Shown here piece by piece: positions 18,822 through 29,098 of a stretch of DNA of 64,000 bases; positions within the stretch are counted from its first letter, which is position 1, and the number at the start of each line of letters is the position of its first letter. The position numbers and the translations under genes are program-made. Source of the stretch: Blastococcus sp. (lineage in GTDB: Bacteria; Actinomycetota; Actinomycetes; Mycobacteriales; Geodermatophilaceae); NCBI GenBank assembly GCA_025965695.1, contig JAOPWM010000133.1, positions 1-64,000 on the forward strand, in the 5' to 3' direction. The notes under the pieces were generated by a model that was given only the letters and a program-made list of their open reading frames with translations, was not told the DNA's origin and made no database searches.

Positions 18822-20255
18822 TCAGTCGACGCGGGCCTCCACCGCCTGCTCGTCCGCAGCCGATGCCGGACGGCCCCCGTGGCGCGATCCCAGGACCGCG
18901 TACAGCCCACCGGCCACGACGACCCCCGCCAGCCAGGACAGGTCGATGTTGCCCAGCATCTTGGCGCCGGGGCCCTGGAGCACCGTGGGGATGCCGAACT
19001 CGAAGAACCAGGTGGCGGCGATGCCGGCGAGGAACGACACCATCGCGTCCCACCGGACGTCGCCGAGACGCGAGCGCCCCGGCGGGTCGTACAGCGCCTC
19101 GATGTCGATGCGCTGACGGCGGATGAAGTAGAAGTGCACCGCCATGATCGACGCCCACGGGGCAACCCAGACGACCAGGCTGGCCAGCCAGCCGTCCAGG
19201 GCGTGCGCGAAGCTGTCCTGGAAGATCAGCACGACGGTGAAGGCCATCGCGAACGCGCCGACGAGGTAGGCCATCACCCGCCGCGAGATCTTCAGGTCCA
19301 CGGTGAGGGCACAGAGGGCACAGCTGTAGATGTTCAGGATGTTCGTCGCGATCGGCCCGTGAAGGACGAGGAGCAGCACGGGCACGGCGAGCGCGCCGAA
19401 CACCGCCACGATGAGCTTTCCCGGGTCGGCCTCCTGGCCGATGGTCGCGACCGAGGCGCCGAGGACGCCGAGCCACACGACCGGGATGAACTGCCCCAGC
19501 ACACTCGCGGCATAAAGCTTGCGAGGGGGCACCGATCGCGGGACGAACCGCGAGTAGTCGGAGGCGTATGCCAGCCAGGTGATGCCCCAGCCGATGCCGA
19601 TCGCCGTCATCACGGTGCTCATCGCGCTCAGCCGGGCGGTGCCCGTGAGGCCGGCACCGGCGTACCCCCAGTCGATGTCCAGCTTGGTCCACGCGACGAC
19701 GCTCATGACCAGCAGCACGACCAGCGTCACCGGCACGGTGTACTTCTCGAAGGCGGCGATCCACCGGAACCCGTTCGCGGCGATCCACGTCTGCAGCGCC
19801 ATGACGACGGCGACGATCGCGATCTTCATCCCCACGCCGCCGTCGACCCCGAGCTGGCCCAACAGCGCCACCACCAGGTCCAGCACGATCCAGGTGTTGA
19901 TCGCGCACCAGCCGGCGGACGTGACGCCCTGGATGATCGCCGGCAGGTACGCGCCTCGTCGGCCGAACGCGCTCCTGGTGAGCACCATCTGGCTCACGCC
20001 GGTGCGCTGTCCCATGAGCACGAAGAACCCGAAGACGGCCATGCCGACGAGGTTCCCCAGCACCAGGACCAGGACGGTGTCGGTGAGGCTCAGGCCGAGC
20101 ACGATGCCGAGCGCGCCGAGAACCCAGTTGATGGGCGCGATGTTGGCACCGGCCCAGATCCAGAACTGGTGCATGGCGGTGGATTCCCGGCGCCCGTCCG
20201 GAATCGGGTCGAGGGCGTGCTGGTCGTCGAGGTCCGGACCTGCTGCAGTCGTCAT
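18822..20255 (-). CDS. NCS1 purine/cytosine permease
   Basis: STAMHQFWIWAGANIAPINWVLGALGIVLGLSL; multiple TM; YASDYSRFVPRS; next to a cytosine-deaminase-like gene. Confidence 0.88.
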   Translation of the reverse strand: MTTAAGPDLDDQHALDPIPDGRRESTAMHQFWIWAGANIAPINWVLGALGIVLGLSLTDTVLVLVLGNLVGMAVFGFFVLMGQRTGVSQMVLTRSAFGRRGAYLPAIIQGVTSAGWCAINTWIVLDLVVALLGQLGVDGGVGMKIAIVAVVMALQTWIAANGFRWIAAFEKYTVPVTLVVLLVMSVVAWTKLDIDWGYAGAGLTGTARLSAMSTVMTAIGIGWGITWLAYASDYSRFVPRSVPPRKLYAASVLGQFIPVVWLGVLGASVATIGQEADPGKLIVAVFGALAVPVLLLVLHGPIATNILNIYSCALCALTVDLKISRRVMAYLVGAFAMAFTVVLIFQDSFAHALDGWLASLVVWVAPWASIMAVHFYFIRRQRIDIEALYDPPGRSRLGDVRWDAMVSFLAGIAATWFFEFGIPTVLQGPGAKMLGNIDLSWLAGVVVAGGLYAVLGSRHGGRPASAADEQAVEARVD

Positions 20256-20289
20256 GTCGATGTCCCTGTCGTCGATGGGAGGTGCCGGG

Positions 20290-20748
20290 TCAGGAGGGGT
20301 CCTCGACGCCGATGTCCTCGTTCCAGAGCGCCGGCTCGGCGGCGATGAACTCGGTCATCAGGTCGACGCACTCGGGACGGTCGAGGACCACGACGTCGAC
20401 GCCGTTCGCGCGCAGCCACTGCTCGCTGGCCTCGAACGTGCGGTTCTCGCCGATGACGATGCGGGGAATGCCGTAGAGCAACACCGTGCCGGCGCACATC
20501 TGACACGGCGAGAGCGTGGTGTAGAGGGTCGCGCGGTGGTACGTCGCAGCCGGCAGCCGGCCGACGTTCTCCAGGCAGTCGGTCTCACCGTGTCGGATCG
20601 CGCTGCCCAGTTGCACCCGCCGGTTACGGCCGACGCCCAGCACCTCACCGTCGACGACGAGGGCGGCGCCGATGGGAATGCCGCCCTCCTGCCGGCCGAT
20701 CCGCGCTTGCTCCTCCGCGAGTTCCATGAATGCCAGGTGCTCGTCCAT
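20290..20748 (-). CDS. Nucleoside/cytosine deaminase (yeast Fcy1-like CDA fold)
   Basis: HGETDCLENVGR...TLYTTLSPCQMCAGTVLLYGIPRIVIGEN...WNEDIG: zinc motifs HxE and PCxxC. SD AAGGAGG. Confidence 0.9.
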   Translation of the reverse strand: MDEHLAFMELAEEQARIGRQEGGIPIGAALVVDGEVLGVGRNRRVQLGSAIRHGETDCLENVGRLPAATYHRATLYTTLSPCQMCAGTVLLYGIPRIVIGENRTFEASEQWLRANGVDVVVLDRPECVDLMTEFIAAEPALWNEDIGVEDPS

Positions 20749-20895
20749 GCGTCCTCCTTGTTGCCGCCGCCCGAGCAGACGGCGCTGAACCGGACAGGAG
20801 TCTGTGACCTGCGGCATACGCACACGCAGGGGCAGGACGTCCCCTTGTGAGCGTGATCGCTTGACGATCTGTCCAGGGACGGCGAGCGTGGGCGT

Positions 20896-22455
20896 GTGCT
20901 CGTCCCGCTGTCACACGTGCTGGCACTGCCGGAGGTCGCCGCAGCCTCCCCCGCCGTCCTGTTCGGCGACCCCGACGGGACGCTGATCCGGTGGGTGCAC
21001 TCGTCGGAGGTCTTCGAGATGGGGCCGCTGCTCACCGGTGGCGAACTCCTGCTCACCACCGGCCTCGGCCTCCGGGGAACCTCCGCCGCAGCGCAGGAGC
21101 GGTACGTCGAGGCTCTCGCCGACGCGGGCCTCGCCGCGCTGGCCCTCGAACTGGGCCGCACCTTCTCCGAAGTGCCGGAGGGCCTCCTCCGCGCGGCTGA
21201 CCGACGTCACCTCACCCTCGTCTCGCTACGGGAAGTGGTGCCCTTCGCGGTGATCGTCGAGACCTTCCACCGGCTCGTCATGGACCAGGAGATCGCCGGT
21301 CTGCGGCGAGGCGAGCGCATCTGGCGGGAGCTGACGAACGGCGTGCTGGACCGCGGGGGTCTGCACGCGCTGGTCGGGCGCATCGCCGAGCTGGCGGGTG
21401 GCGCCGCCTTCCTGGTCGCGCGCGACGGCCGGTTGGTGGCCGCATCGCATCCGGCGACCGAGGTGCCGCGGGCGACCGGCGACAACAGCCGGCCGGTGGA
21501 GTTCGGACGCGCGTCCTGGGGGACGCTGATCCTCGACACCCGGCGCGGCCAACTGCGCGGCGCAGTCCTCGACCGCGCCGCCTCCGTCGTTGCGCTGGAG
21601 CTGATGCACGCCGGCTCCGCCCAGGACACTGTGGCCCTGACGAGTGCCCTGCTGTACGACCTCGTCCACGATCGTCTTCCCTCGGGCGAGGAGCTCCGCA
21701 CCCGGTGCGAGATCGCGGGATTCCCCACTCGACGTGGCCGGCCTCTGGTCGCACTCTCCGTGGCCGCGGACCGGCGCCTGCAGCGAGCACTGCTCCGCTC
21801 GAGTGCCCAGCGAGCGTGCACGGAGATCTTCGGCGCGTGCCTCGTCGGTGAGGTGGACGACGAGGTGCTGATGGTCGTCCGGGTGCCCCGAGGAGGGGAA
21901 GCAGACCTCAGGCAACGGCTCGACACGCTCTCCAGCAAGCTCTCCGACTCCATGGAGCGCACCACCGGCCACTCGATCATCGCGGTGACGGCCGGATCCC
22001 CCGTCGACGAGATCGACGAAGTGGCCCGGTCGATCGCCCAGTCACGCGAGGTCGCCACCATCGCCCGCCGCCTGGGCACGCGCCGCAGCGCCATGCTGGC
22101 CCGCGATCTGGGGATCTACCGGCTCCTGGTGCAGCTGCAGAGCGGCCCCGAGCTGTCGGTGTTCCTCCGGGAACAGCTCGGCGTGCTGCTCGACCACGAC
22201 ACCGCTCACGGCACCGAGCTGGTGCGCACCCTCGACGCCTACTTCCGGCACGGGCTGGCCAAGACCGAGACCGCTGGCGCTCTCGGTGTCCGCCGGCAGA
22301 CGCTGTACAACAGGCTGGCCCGCATCGGGGAACTGCTCGGAGGCGACCCGCTGACCGACTACGAGCGCCGGACCGCACTCAGCGTCGCGCTGCACGCCTG
22401 GCAGCTGCGCACGGGACTCGACCCGGGACAACGACGTCCGTCGACCAGCGGCTGA
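20896..22455 (+). CDS. PucR-family transcriptional regulator
   Basis: N-terminal PucR-like domain (VPLSHVLALPEVAAASPAVLFGDPDGTLIRWVHSSEVFEMGPLLTGGELLLTTGLGL) and C-terminal HTH (LVRTLDAYFRHGLAKTETAGALGVRRQTLYNRLARIGELLG). Confidence 0.9.
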   Translation: MLVPLSHVLALPEVAAASPAVLFGDPDGTLIRWVHSSEVFEMGPLLTGGELLLTTGLGLRGTSAAAQERYVEALADAGLAALALELGRTFSEVPEGLLRAADRRHLTLVSLREVVPFAVIVETFHRLVMDQEIAGLRRGERIWRELTNGVLDRGGLHALVGRIAELAGGAAFLVARDGRLVAASHPATEVPRATGDNSRPVEFGRASWGTLILDTRRGQLRGAVLDRAASVVALELMHAGSAQDTVALTSALLYDLVHDRLPSGEELRTRCEIAGFPTRRGRPLVALSVAADRRLQRALLRSSAQRACTEIFGACLVGEVDDEVLMVVRVPRGGEADLRQRLDTLSSKLSDSMERTTGHSIIAVTAGSPVDEIDEVARSIAQSREVATIARRLGTRRSAMLARDLGIYRLLVQLQSGPELSVFLREQLGVLLDHDTAHGTELVRTLDAYFRHGLAKTETAGALGVRRQTLYNRLARIGELLGGDPLTDYERRTALSVALHAWQLRTGLDPGQRRPSTSG

Positions 22456-22561
22456 GAAGCCTCAGTCGGTCAGGGCCGACGAAGCCACGCTGTGGAGCCA
22501 CGACGGCCCGTCGGCTCGTAGGGCGCAGACTGTCCCCCCACCGGACGGGAATGGGGGGCAC

Positions 22562-23260
22562 ATGCGCCCGTTGATCGGCATCAGCACGTATCGCGAGCAG
22601 GCGCGCTGGGGAGCCTGGGACCTTCCGGCCGTCCTGTTGCCGGCGTCGTACGCGGACGCCGTCGCCGACGTGGGAGGCGAGCCGGTCCTGCTGCCGACCG
22701 GCGCCGTGAGCGCCGAGGTGGTCCGGCGGCTGGACGGGCTCGTCCTCGCCGGTGGTGCCGACGTCGATCCGGCGCGCTACGGGCATGCGGCGGGGCCCGC
22801 CACCACCGTGCTGCGCCCGGAGCGGGACGCCGCCGAGCTCGCCGTCCTCCAGGCCGCCCTGGACCGTGACCTGCCGCTGCTCGCCATCTGCCGAGGGATG
22901 CAACTGCTCAACGTCGCACTCGGCGGCGACCTGCTGCAGCACCTGCCCGACATCCCCGACACGGAGTCCCACGACCCCGGTCCGGGGCTGTTCGCGCGCC
23001 GGAAGGTCCGCACGGCCCCGGGGACCGAGCTGGACCGCCTGCTGGGGCCGACCGCAGCGGTGGACTGCCACCACCACCAGGCGCTGGACCGGGTCGCCCG
23101 GGAGCTCACGTCCTCGGCCTGGGCGGAGGACGGTCTCGTGGAGGCCGTCGAGGCAGCCGACCGAAGGTTCTGCCTGGGGGTCCAGTGGCACCCGGAGGCG
23201 GGGAATGACCGACGCCTGTTCGCGGCGCTGGTGGACGTCGCGCAGGTGCCGATCGGGTAA
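22562..23260 (+). CDS. Gamma-glutamyl-gamma-aminobutyrate hydrolase-like (peptidase C26)
   Basis: MRPLIGISTYREQARWG...; DGLVLAGGADVDPARYG; LAICRGMQLLNVALGG; GVQWHPEA. Confidence 0.9.
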   Translation: MRPLIGISTYREQARWGAWDLPAVLLPASYADAVADVGGEPVLLPTGAVSAEVVRRLDGLVLAGGADVDPARYGHAAGPATTVLRPERDAAELAVLQAALDRDLPLLAICRGMQLLNVALGGDLLQHLPDIPDTESHDPGPGLFARRKVRTAPGTELDRLLGPTAAVDCHHHQALDRVARELTSSAWAEDGLVEAVEAADRRFCLGVQWHPEAGNDRRLFAALVDVAQVPIG

Positions 23261-23360
23261 CGCCGGCCCCACGGCCTTGTGGACCGTCGAGCGAGCGCCT
23301 TAGGGTCCGGATCCCGACGCATGTGCCGAGGTCAGCGAGCTGTCAGAAGGTAGGACCTGC

Positions 23361-24911
23361 ATGAGCAGCAGTGAGTCCGAGAGCCGAGCCGGCGCTCCCG
23401 AGCAGCACGACAGCGACACCTCACGTCTGCACCAGCTCGGCTACGCGCAGGAGCTGGCCCGGCACATGTCCGGGTTCTCGAACTTCGCCGTCTCATTCAC
23501 GATCATCTCGATCCTGTCCGGCTGCCTGACGCTGTACGGGTTCGGGCTGAACACCGGGGGCCCGGCGGTCATCGTCTGGGGCTGGCCGTTCGTCGGTCTC
23601 ATGACCCTGTTCGTCGGGCTGGCGATGGCCGAGGTGTGTTCGAGCTTCCCGACGGCCGGCGGCCTCTACTACTGGTCGGCGAAGCTGGCCAGGAAGAACT
23701 CCGCAGCCTGGTCCTGGTTCACCGGCTGGTTCAACTTCCTCGGCCAGGTCGCCGTCACGGCCGGGATCGACTTCGGCGCGGCCTTCTTCCTCAACGCCTT
23801 CCTCGACCTGCAGTTCGGGTTCGACGCGCGGCCCTGGCACACGATCCTGCTCTTCGGCCTGATCCTCCTGCTCCACGGCGCCCTGAACCAGTTCGGCGTC
23901 CGGGTGGTCGCGCGGCTCAACGACATCAGCGTCTGGTGGCACGTCGTCGGCGTGGCAGTCATCGTCGGCGTGCTGGCCTTCGTGCCGGACGAGCACCAGT
24001 CGGCGTCCTTCGTGTTCACCGAGTTCGTGAACAACACCGGCTGGCAGTCGAGCCTCTACGTCGCCCTGATCGGACTGCTTCTCGCGCAGTACACGCTGAC
24101 CGGTTTCGACGCGTCCGCGCACATGACCGAGGAGACCAAGGACGCCTCGGTCGCGGGGCCCCGCGGCATCGTGATGTCCATCGTCGTCTCCATCGTGGCC
24201 GGCTGGATCCTGCTGATCGGCCTGACCTTCGCCATCCAGAGCTACGACAGTGCGACGGGCACCGCGACGGGTGTGCCGCCGGCGCAGATCTTCATCGACG
24301 CCGTCGGCAACACGGGCGGCAAGTTGCTGCTGCTCATCGCCATCGGCGCGCAGCTGTTCTGCGGCATGGCCTCGGTGACCGCCAACTCGCGGATGATCTA
24401 CGCCTTCTCCCGCGACGGCGCGCTGCCCGCCTCCTCCTTCTGGCACCAGATCAACCCGCGCACGCGGACGCCGACCAACGCCATCTGGCTCGCCGCCGGC
24501 GGCGCGTTCGTGCTGGGGCTGCCGTACCTCTGGAACGCCACGGCCTACGCCGCCGTGACGTCGATCGCCGTGATCGGCCTGTACATCGCTTACGTGCTGC
24601 CCACGTTCCTGCGGCTGCGCCAGGGCGAGGAGTTCGAGCGCGGGCCGTGGCACCTGGGCCGGTGGAGCCGCCCGATCGGCATCATCGCCGTGACGTGGGT
24701 CGCCTTCATCACCGTGCTGTTCATGCTGCCGACCACCAGCCCGGTCACGCTGAGCTCCTTCAACTACACGCCGCTGGCGGTGCTGGCCGTCCTGGGCTTC
24801 GCCGGCATCTGGTGGCTGGTGTCGGCGCGCAACTGGTTCACCGGCCCGAAGGTGCAGGGTTCCCCGGAGGAGCTGGCCGCGGCGGAGCGGGAGCTGGAGA
24901 GCCTTGCCTGA
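23361..24911 (+). CDS. APC-family amino acid/amine permease
   Basis: 12-TM-like; MSGFSNFAVSFTIISILSGCLTLYGFGLNTGGP; GFDASAHMTEETKDA. Confidence 0.9.
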   Translation: MSSSESESRAGAPEQHDSDTSRLHQLGYAQELARHMSGFSNFAVSFTIISILSGCLTLYGFGLNTGGPAVIVWGWPFVGLMTLFVGLAMAEVCSSFPTAGGLYYWSAKLARKNSAAWSWFTGWFNFLGQVAVTAGIDFGAAFFLNAFLDLQFGFDARPWHTILLFGLILLLHGALNQFGVRVVARLNDISVWWHVVGVAVIVGVLAFVPDEHQSASFVFTEFVNNTGWQSSLYVALIGLLLAQYTLTGFDASAHMTEETKDASVAGPRGIVMSIVVSIVAGWILLIGLTFAIQSYDSATGTATGVPPAQIFIDAVGNTGGKLLLLIAIGAQLFCGMASVTANSRMIYAFSRDGALPASSFWHQINPRTRTPTNAIWLAAGGAFVLGLPYLWNATAYAAVTSIAVIGLYIAYVLPTFLRLRQGEEFERGPWHLGRWSRPIGIIAVTWVAFITVLFMLPTTSPVTLSSFNYTPLAVLAVLGFAGIWWLVSARNWFTGPKVQGSPEELAAAERELESLA

Positions 24912-26268
24912 CGCGCGCTTCCCCGTGCTCACCGTCGAGGACCTCCGTCGTCAGGTCGAGTCCGGTGCCGTGGACACGGTTCTCGTCGCGATCACCGACA
25001 TGCAGGGCCGACTGCAGGGCAAGCGCCTGCACGCGCGGTACTTCCTGGACGTCGTCCTGGAGCATGCGACCGAGGGCTGTAACTACCTGCTCGCGGTGGA
25101 CGTCGACATGAACACCGTCGAGGGCTACGCGATGTCGTCGTGGTCGAGCGGCTACGGCGACTTCGTGATGCAGCCGGACCTGTCCACCCTGCGGCCGGTG
25201 CCGTGGCAGGAGGGCACGGTCATGGTGCTGGCCGACCTGCAGTGGGAGGACGGCACCCCGGTCGTCGCCTCGCCGCGCCAGGTGCTCGCCCGGCAGACGG
25301 CGCGCCTCGCCGAGGCCGGGATGGCGGCCTACGTCGGGACGGAGCTGGAGTTCCTCGTCTTCCGCGACACCTACGAGCAGGCGTGGACCGCCGGTTACCG
25401 GAACCTCACGCCGGCCAACCAGTACAACGTCGACTACTCCATGCTGGGCACCGCGCGGATCGAACCGCTACTGCGCCGGATCCGCAACGACATGACCGGT
25501 GCCGGCCTGGTCGTCGAGTCGGCCAAGGGCGAGTGCAACCTCGGCCAGCACGAGATCGCCTTCCGCTATGACGAGGCGTGCCGGGCGTGCGACGGCCACG
25601 TGATCTACAAGAACGGGGCGAAGGAGATCGCCGCACAGGAGGGCGTCGCGCTGACGTTCATGGCGAAGTTCGACGAGCGCGAGGGCAACTCCTGCCACAT
25701 CCACTGCAGCTTCCGGGGCACCGATGGCTCCATGGTGATGGCCGACGGTGACGGCATGTCCCCTCTGGGCAAGTCGTTCGTCGCGGGCCAGATCCGCTAC
25801 ATGCGCGAGCTGACGCTGCTCCTGGCGCCGAACATCAACTCCTACAAGCGCTACGTCGAGGGATCGTTCGCCCCGACGGCGCTGCGGTGGGGCCGGGACA
25901 ACCGCACCTGTGCGTTCCGGCTGGTCGGACACGGCGCCTCGCTGCGGCTGGAGAACCGCATCCCGGGCGGCGACGTGAACCCCTACCTGGCCACGGCGGC
26001 CGTGATCGCCGCCGGCTTCGCGGGTATCGAGGAGGAGCTGGAGCTCGAGCCGGCGTACGAGGGGAACGCCTACGGCGACCCCGACGCCCCTCGCGTGCCC
26101 ACGACCCTGGCCGAGGCACTCGACCTGTGGCGGGGCAGCGATTTCGCGCGCCGTACATTCGGCGACGACGTGGTCGAGCACTACGCCAACATGGCCGCCG
26201 TGGAGCTGGCGGCCTTCGGCAGGTCGGTCACCGACTGGGAGCGCTTCCGGGGGTTCGAGCGGTTGTGA
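24904..26268 (+). CDS. Glutamine synthetase-like gamma-glutamyl-amine ligase
   Basis: TTG start; TDMQGRLQGKRL; GTELEFLVF; ESAKGECNLGQHEIAFRY; NSCHIHCSFR; NINSYKRYVEGSFAPTALRWGRDNRTCAFRLVGHG; GGDVNPYLATAA. Confidence 0.92.
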   Translation: MPDARFPVLTVEDLRRQVESGAVDTVLVAITDMQGRLQGKRLHARYFLDVVLEHATEGCNYLLAVDVDMNTVEGYAMSSWSSGYGDFVMQPDLSTLRPVPWQEGTVMVLADLQWEDGTPVVASPRQVLARQTARLAEAGMAAYVGTELEFLVFRDTYEQAWTAGYRNLTPANQYNVDYSMLGTARIEPLLRRIRNDMTGAGLVVESAKGECNLGQHEIAFRYDEACRACDGHVIYKNGAKEIAAQEGVALTFMAKFDEREGNSCHIHCSFRGTDGSMVMADGDGMSPLGKSFVAGQIRYMRELTLLLAPNINSYKRYVEGSFAPTALRWGRDNRTCAFRLVGHGASLRLENRIPGGDVNPYLATAAVIAAGFAGIEEELELEPAYEGNAYGDPDAPRVPTTLAEALDLWRGSDFARRTFGDDVVEHYANMAAVELAAFGRSVTDWERFRGFERL

Positions 26269-27659
26269 GCAGCACGTTGACCGTGGACGTCACGTCCTAC
26301 GACGTCGTCAACCCGGCCACCGAGCAGGTGATCACGACTGTCCCCCTGGCCGGGGTCGCGGAGACCGACGCCGCCGTCGCGCGGGCCAAGCGCGCGTTCG
26401 ACTCGTGGCGGCTCGTCGCGCCGGCCGACCGCGGGCGACTGCTGCGCCGGTTCGCGGAGCAGGTGGAGAACCACCTCGAGGAGCTCGCGCAGCTCGAGGT
26501 GCGCAACGCCGGGCACACCATCGGCAACGCACGCTGGGAGGCCGGCAACGTCCGCGACGTCCTGACCTACTACAGCGCCGCCCCCGAGCGGCTGTTCGGC
26601 CGGCAGATCCCCGTGGCCGGCGGCGTGGACATCACGTTCCACGAGCCGCTCGGCGTCGTGGGCGTCATCGTCCCGTGGAACTTCCCGATGCCCATCGCCG
26701 GCTGGGCGTTCGCCCCGGCCCTGGCGGCCGGCAACACGGTGGTGCTCAAGCCCGCCGAGCTCACGCCGCTGACCGCGATGCGACTGGCGGAGCTCGCCCT
26801 GGAGGCCGGGCTCCCCCAGGACGTCCTGACCGTCCTGCCGGGCAAGGGATCGGTCGTCGGGCAGCGGCTCGTGGAGCACCCGGACGTCCGCAAGATCGTC
26901 TTCACCGGCTCGACCGCCGTCGGCAAGTCCGTGATGGCCGGCTGTGCCCACCGGGTCAAGCGGCTGACGCTCGAACTCGGCGGCAAGAGCGCGAACGTGG
27001 TCTTCGCCGACGCCGACCTGGAGAAGGCCGCGGCCACCGCGCCCTACGCCGTCTTCGACAACGCCGGGCAGGACTGCTGCGCCCGGTCCCGGATCCTCGT
27101 CCAACGTTCGGCCTACGACCGGTTCCTCGAACTGCTGGAGCCCGCCGTCAAGGGCCTGCGGGTCGAGGACCCGTCGTCCGAGACAGCGGAGATGGGGCCC
27201 CTGATCAGCCGGAGCCAATGGGACCGGGTCGCGTCCTACGTGCCGGACGACGCGCCGGTTGCCTTCCGCGGCAGCGCGCCCGACGGCCCCGGGTTCTGGT
27301 TCCCGCCGACCGTGCTCGCGCCCGTGGACCCGCAGGACCGCGCGGTCACCGAGGAGATCTTCGGTCCGGTCGTGGCGGTCGTGCCCTTCGAGGACGAGGC
27401 GGACGCCGTCCGGATCGCCAACCAGGGCGAGTACGGCCTGTCCGGCTCGATCTGGACCCGCGACCTCGGCCGGGCGCTACGCGTCTCCCGCGGTATCGAG
27501 GCGGGCAACCTGTCGGTCAACAGCCACTCGTCGGTGCGCTACTCCACGCCCTTCGGTGGCTTCAAGCAGTCCGGGCTGGGCCGCGAGCTCGGCCCGGACG
27601 CGCTGCACTCGTTCACCGACGAGAAGAACGTGTTTCTGTCTACCGAAGGGGAAGCGTGA
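26265..27659 (+). CDS. Aldehyde dehydrogenase
   Basis: PWNFPMPIAGWAFAPALAAGNTVVLKPAE; FTGSTAVGK; LELGGKSANVVF; NAGQDCCARSR; EIFGPVV. GTGA overlap with the GS-like gene. Confidence 0.93.
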   Translation: MSSTLTVDVTSYDVVNPATEQVITTVPLAGVAETDAAVARAKRAFDSWRLVAPADRGRLLRRFAEQVENHLEELAQLEVRNAGHTIGNARWEAGNVRDVLTYYSAAPERLFGRQIPVAGGVDITFHEPLGVVGVIVPWNFPMPIAGWAFAPALAAGNTVVLKPAELTPLTAMRLAELALEAGLPQDVLTVLPGKGSVVGQRLVEHPDVRKIVFTGSTAVGKSVMAGCAHRVKRLTLELGGKSANVVFADADLEKAAATAPYAVFDNAGQDCCARSRILVQRSAYDRFLELLEPAVKGLRVEDPSSETAEMGPLISRSQWDRVASYVPDDAPVAFRGSAPDGPGFWFPPTVLAPVDPQDRAVTEEIFGPVVAVVPFEDEADAVRIANQGEYGLSGSIWTRDLGRALRVSRGIEAGNLSVNSHSSVRYSTPFGGFKQSGLGRELGPDALHSFTDEKNVFLSTEGEA

Positions 27660-28438
27660 GCGAGCAGGTAGTGGTGCGCCGGCTGGTCGACCGGGTCGCG
27701 GTGGTGACCGGCGGGGCAAGCGGCATCGGACTGGCGACCGCCCGCCGGTTCGCCACGGAGGGGGCTCACGTCGTCATCGGGGACGTCGATCCGGTGAGCG
27801 GCAAGGCCGCCGCGGATGAGGTCGGCGGGTTGTTCGTCCAGGTCGACGTGACCTCGCCCGAGCAGGTCGACGCGCTGTTCCAGGCCGCTGTCTCCACGTA
27901 CGGCGGACTGGACGTCGCCTTCAACAACGCGGGCATCTCGCCGCCCGACGACGACTCGATCCTCACGACCGGTCTGGACGCCTGGCGCCGCGTGCAGGAG
28001 GTCAACCTCACCTCCGTGTACCTCTGCTGCAAGGCGGCGATCCCGCACATGCAGGCGCGCGGTCGTGGCTCGATCATCAACACTGCGTCCTTCGTCGCGC
28101 GCATGGGCGCTGCGACGTCGCAGATCTCCTACACGGCGTCCAAGGGCGGCGTCCTGGCGATGTCGCGGGAGCTAGGGGTGCAGTTCGCGCGGGAAGGCAT
28201 CCGCGTCAACGCGCTGTCGCCGGGACCGGTGAACACCCCGCTGCTGCGGGAACTCTTCGCGAAGGACCCGGAGCGCGCCGCCCGTCGCCTCGTCCACATC
28301 CCGATGGGCCGGTTCGCCGAGCCGGACGAGATCGCCGCCGCCGTCGCCTTCCTGGCCTCGGACGACTCCTCGTTCATGACCGCGTCGGAGTTCCTCGTGG
28401 ACGGCGGCATCAGCGGGGCCTACGTCACGCCGCTCTGA
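27656..28438 (+). CDS. Short-chain dehydrogenase/reductase
   Basis: VVTGGASGIG; NNAGIS; TASFVARMGAATSQISYTASKGG catalytic; NALSPGPVNTPL. Overlaps the ALDH stop by 4 bp. Confidence 0.92.
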   Translation: MSEQVVVRRLVDRVAVVTGGASGIGLATARRFATEGAHVVIGDVDPVSGKAAADEVGGLFVQVDVTSPEQVDALFQAAVSTYGGLDVAFNNAGISPPDDDSILTTGLDAWRRVQEVNLTSVYLCCKAAIPHMQARGRGSIINTASFVARMGAATSQISYTASKGGVLAMSRELGVQFAREGIRVNALSPGPVNTPLLRELFAKDPERAARRLVHIPMGRFAEPDEIAAAVAFLASDDSSFMTASEFLVDGGISGAYVTPL

Positions 28439-28712
28439 CCCCTCCGGCGGGGAGGTGCCGGCCCGGGGCGTCGGATGACCACGGTCTCGGGCGGCTCCGG
28501 CGTTCAAGGCCCGGCTCGCCGGGTACGCAGACAATGCCGGCAATCGCCCCATCGGGCGCCGGCCCCGACCGACAGAGCGGGAGTTCGGGACATTCGCTGC
28601 GTCGCGGTGTTCCAGCCGTTGCGACCCGCGGTCACGAATGACGAGCGTGAGGAACTGCTGGCGGAGCCGCCCCGCGAGCACACAGCGTTGCTGATCGAGA
28701 GCGAGTGAACCG

Positions 28713-29084
28713 GTGGACGAGAAGGCCTTCCATGCCGCCGTTGCCGAGCGTGCCGGACTCTCCAAAGAGGAAGCGCGGGACCTGACCCGGGCGACCCTGG
28801 AGGGGCTCGCCGGCCAGATCAGCGGCGGGGAGGTCCAGCAGCTCAAGGTGGCGCTGCCGGACTGGCTCGCGCCGCACCTGCCCCGTCATGACGGGCGGGC
28901 ACACCCGAAGCAGCTGACCGAGTTCGTCCGGGAGCTCAGCCGGAGGACCGGGCTGAAGGAGGAGGAGACCCGAGCCGGCCTGAGAGCGCTTCTGACCGTG
29001 CTGCACGAGGCCATGGACCGCAGGCACCTGGATCACGCGCTGTCCCAGCTCCCCAAGGACTACCGCCAGCTCGAGGCGGCCTGA
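28713..29084 (+). CDS. DUF2267 domain protein
   Basis: MDEKAFHAAVAERAGLSKEEARDLTRATLEGLAGQISGGEVQQLKVALPDWL... DUF2267-like. Confidence 0.75.
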   Translation: MDEKAFHAAVAERAGLSKEEARDLTRATLEGLAGQISGGEVQQLKVALPDWLAPHLPRHDGRAHPKQLTEFVRELSRRTGLKEEETRAGLRALLTVLHEAMDRRHLDHALSQLPKDYRQLEAA

Positions 29085-29098
29085 AGGCGGCCGGCGGC

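Noticed and set aside
28475-28708. 77-aa plus-strand ORF before the DUF2267 gene
   Set aside because: No recognisable domain, no clear SD, Arg/Pro-rich low-information composition; not called.
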